Shown here piece after piece: positions 63,685 through 64,000 of a DNA stretch of 64,000 nucleotides. Every line of letters starts with the position of its first letter. Positions within the stretch are counted from its first letter, which is position 1. The translations under genes and the position numbers were made by a program. The notes under the pieces are model-generated. The model saw only the letters and a list, made by a program, of their open reading frames with translations. It was not told the DNA's origin and ran no database searches. This stretch comes from TH1177 sp042138015 (GTDB taxonomy: Archaea > Thermoproteota > Nitrososphaeria > Nitrososphaerales > Nitrososphaeraceae): NCBI GenBank assembly GCA_042138015.1, contig JBHIVA010000002.1, forward strand, positions 1 to 64,000, written 5' to 3'.

Positions 63685-64000
63685 TTAGTTGACTTTAAGG
63701 GTGAAATTCGCCTTTTCAACGAAGGCTCCAGTACCCATTCCTTTTACACTATTTATTAGTATTTCCATAGTCACTACTCCTGGATTTTCGAAAATATAGT
63801 TGTGATTAGTTGTTCCACCTCTTGCGAACTGATTTTTCAAATCCAATAGAGAAGTATTGTTAGAATCAACTATTTGTAAGTTATAACTAACAGTAGAGGT
63901 TGGAAATTGATCTTTATCAAGAAAGTCAATTATAAATGTAGTTTCAGTTCCAGATGTTATTGGGATTGGATTCCAATCCAATTGAACAAAATAATCTCCT
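63685..64000 (-). CDS. C-terminal part of an extracellular beta-domain protein, cut by window edge
   Basis: The frame is open from its stop at 63685 to the right edge, so only the 3' end is seen. It reads GDYFVQLDWNPIPITSGTET and TTFIIDFLDKD, then beta strands up to VEKANFTLKVN. This is an Ig-like domain resembling YtkA-type or thaumarchaeal surface-protein domains. No cysteines. Upstream exons of meaning (signal, other domains) lie outside the window. Confidence 0.6.
   Translation of the reverse strand, partial: GDYFVQLDWNPIPITSGTETTFIIDFLDKDQFPTSTVSYNLQIVDSNNTSLLDLKNQFARGGTTNHNYIFENPGVVTMEILINSVKGMGTGAFVEKANFTLKVN

Noticed and set aside
1..64000. CRISPR array
   Set aside because: No regularly spaced direct repeats of 24-40 bases were seen anywhere; the only tandem repeats are the coding ones at 32 kb.

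Overview
The window looks like chromosomal DNA from an ammonia-oxidising-type archaeon of the Thaumarchaeota (Nitrososphaerota). It is very AT-rich by eye. Archaeal ribosomal proteins (L21e, S30e), RNA polymerase subunits Rpo4 and Rpo7, Spt4, RadA, archaeal-type signal peptidase, GTP-dependent dephospho-CoA kinase, CofE (F420) and archaeal TATA boxes just upstream of leaderless starts all point to Archaea. NadX plus NadA/NadC, the DUF763 protein, and the style of the transposase and integrase remnants suggest Nitrososphaerales, perhaps Nitrosocosmicus-like. The genus is an inference, because no amo or 16S gene is present.

Layout. 1-9 kb is a loose, partly eroded accessory/metabolic zone: a transposase cut by the left edge, an agmatinase-family gene, acyl-CoA dehydrogenase, class II aldolase, thiC, several pseudogenes (6.7-8.0 kb) and proline dehydrogenase. 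9-19 kb carries small regulatory proteins (CBS, CoA-binding) and a cell-surface block: secreted proteins, a GT39-type membrane glycosyltransferase, a LamG-containing phosphoesterase homologue that has lost its metal-binding residues, and a secreted purple-acid-phosphatase-like enzyme. 19-24.5 kb has an orphan adenine methylase, DUF763, a D-2-hydroxyacid dehydrogenase and several tiny zinc-binding proteins. 24.5-30.3 kb is housekeeping: dephospho-CoA kinase and Mrp facing rpo7-spt4-nadC, then S30e, nadA and nadX. 30-32.7 kb holds a cupredoxin and small or secreted proteins. 32.8-44.5 kb carries leuCD, cofE, a DRG GTPase, signal peptidase, RNase H, a phosphoesterase, an isocitrate/isopropylmalate dehydrogenase, and a tight information-processing operon radA-rpl21e-rpo4-DUF655-ksgA-hemK2. 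44.6-51.5 kb is a contiguous tetrapyrrole operon (sirC-hemA-hemB-hemL-hemC-cobA-hemD). It is followed by sufB-sufD-Rieske and a beta-hydroxyacid dehydrogenase.

55.7-64 kb is accessory. It contains a candidate structured RNA with its own TATA box, a decayed integrative element (broken tyrosine recombinase plus small partner genes), an intact four-gene module built around an unfamiliar AAA+ ATPase, a tRNA-Gly gene, two unknown divergent genes, and the 3' part of an extracellular protein cut by the right edge.

The most interesting items are the catalytically dead phosphoesterase with inserted LamG domain, the candidate RNA near 56.3 kb, the AAA+ module at 59.1-62.1 kb, the 24-codon leaderless ORF coupled to rpo7, and an agmatinase homologue whose expected catalytic histidine reads as tyrosine. 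All product calls rest on reading motifs in the sequence; no database search was run.
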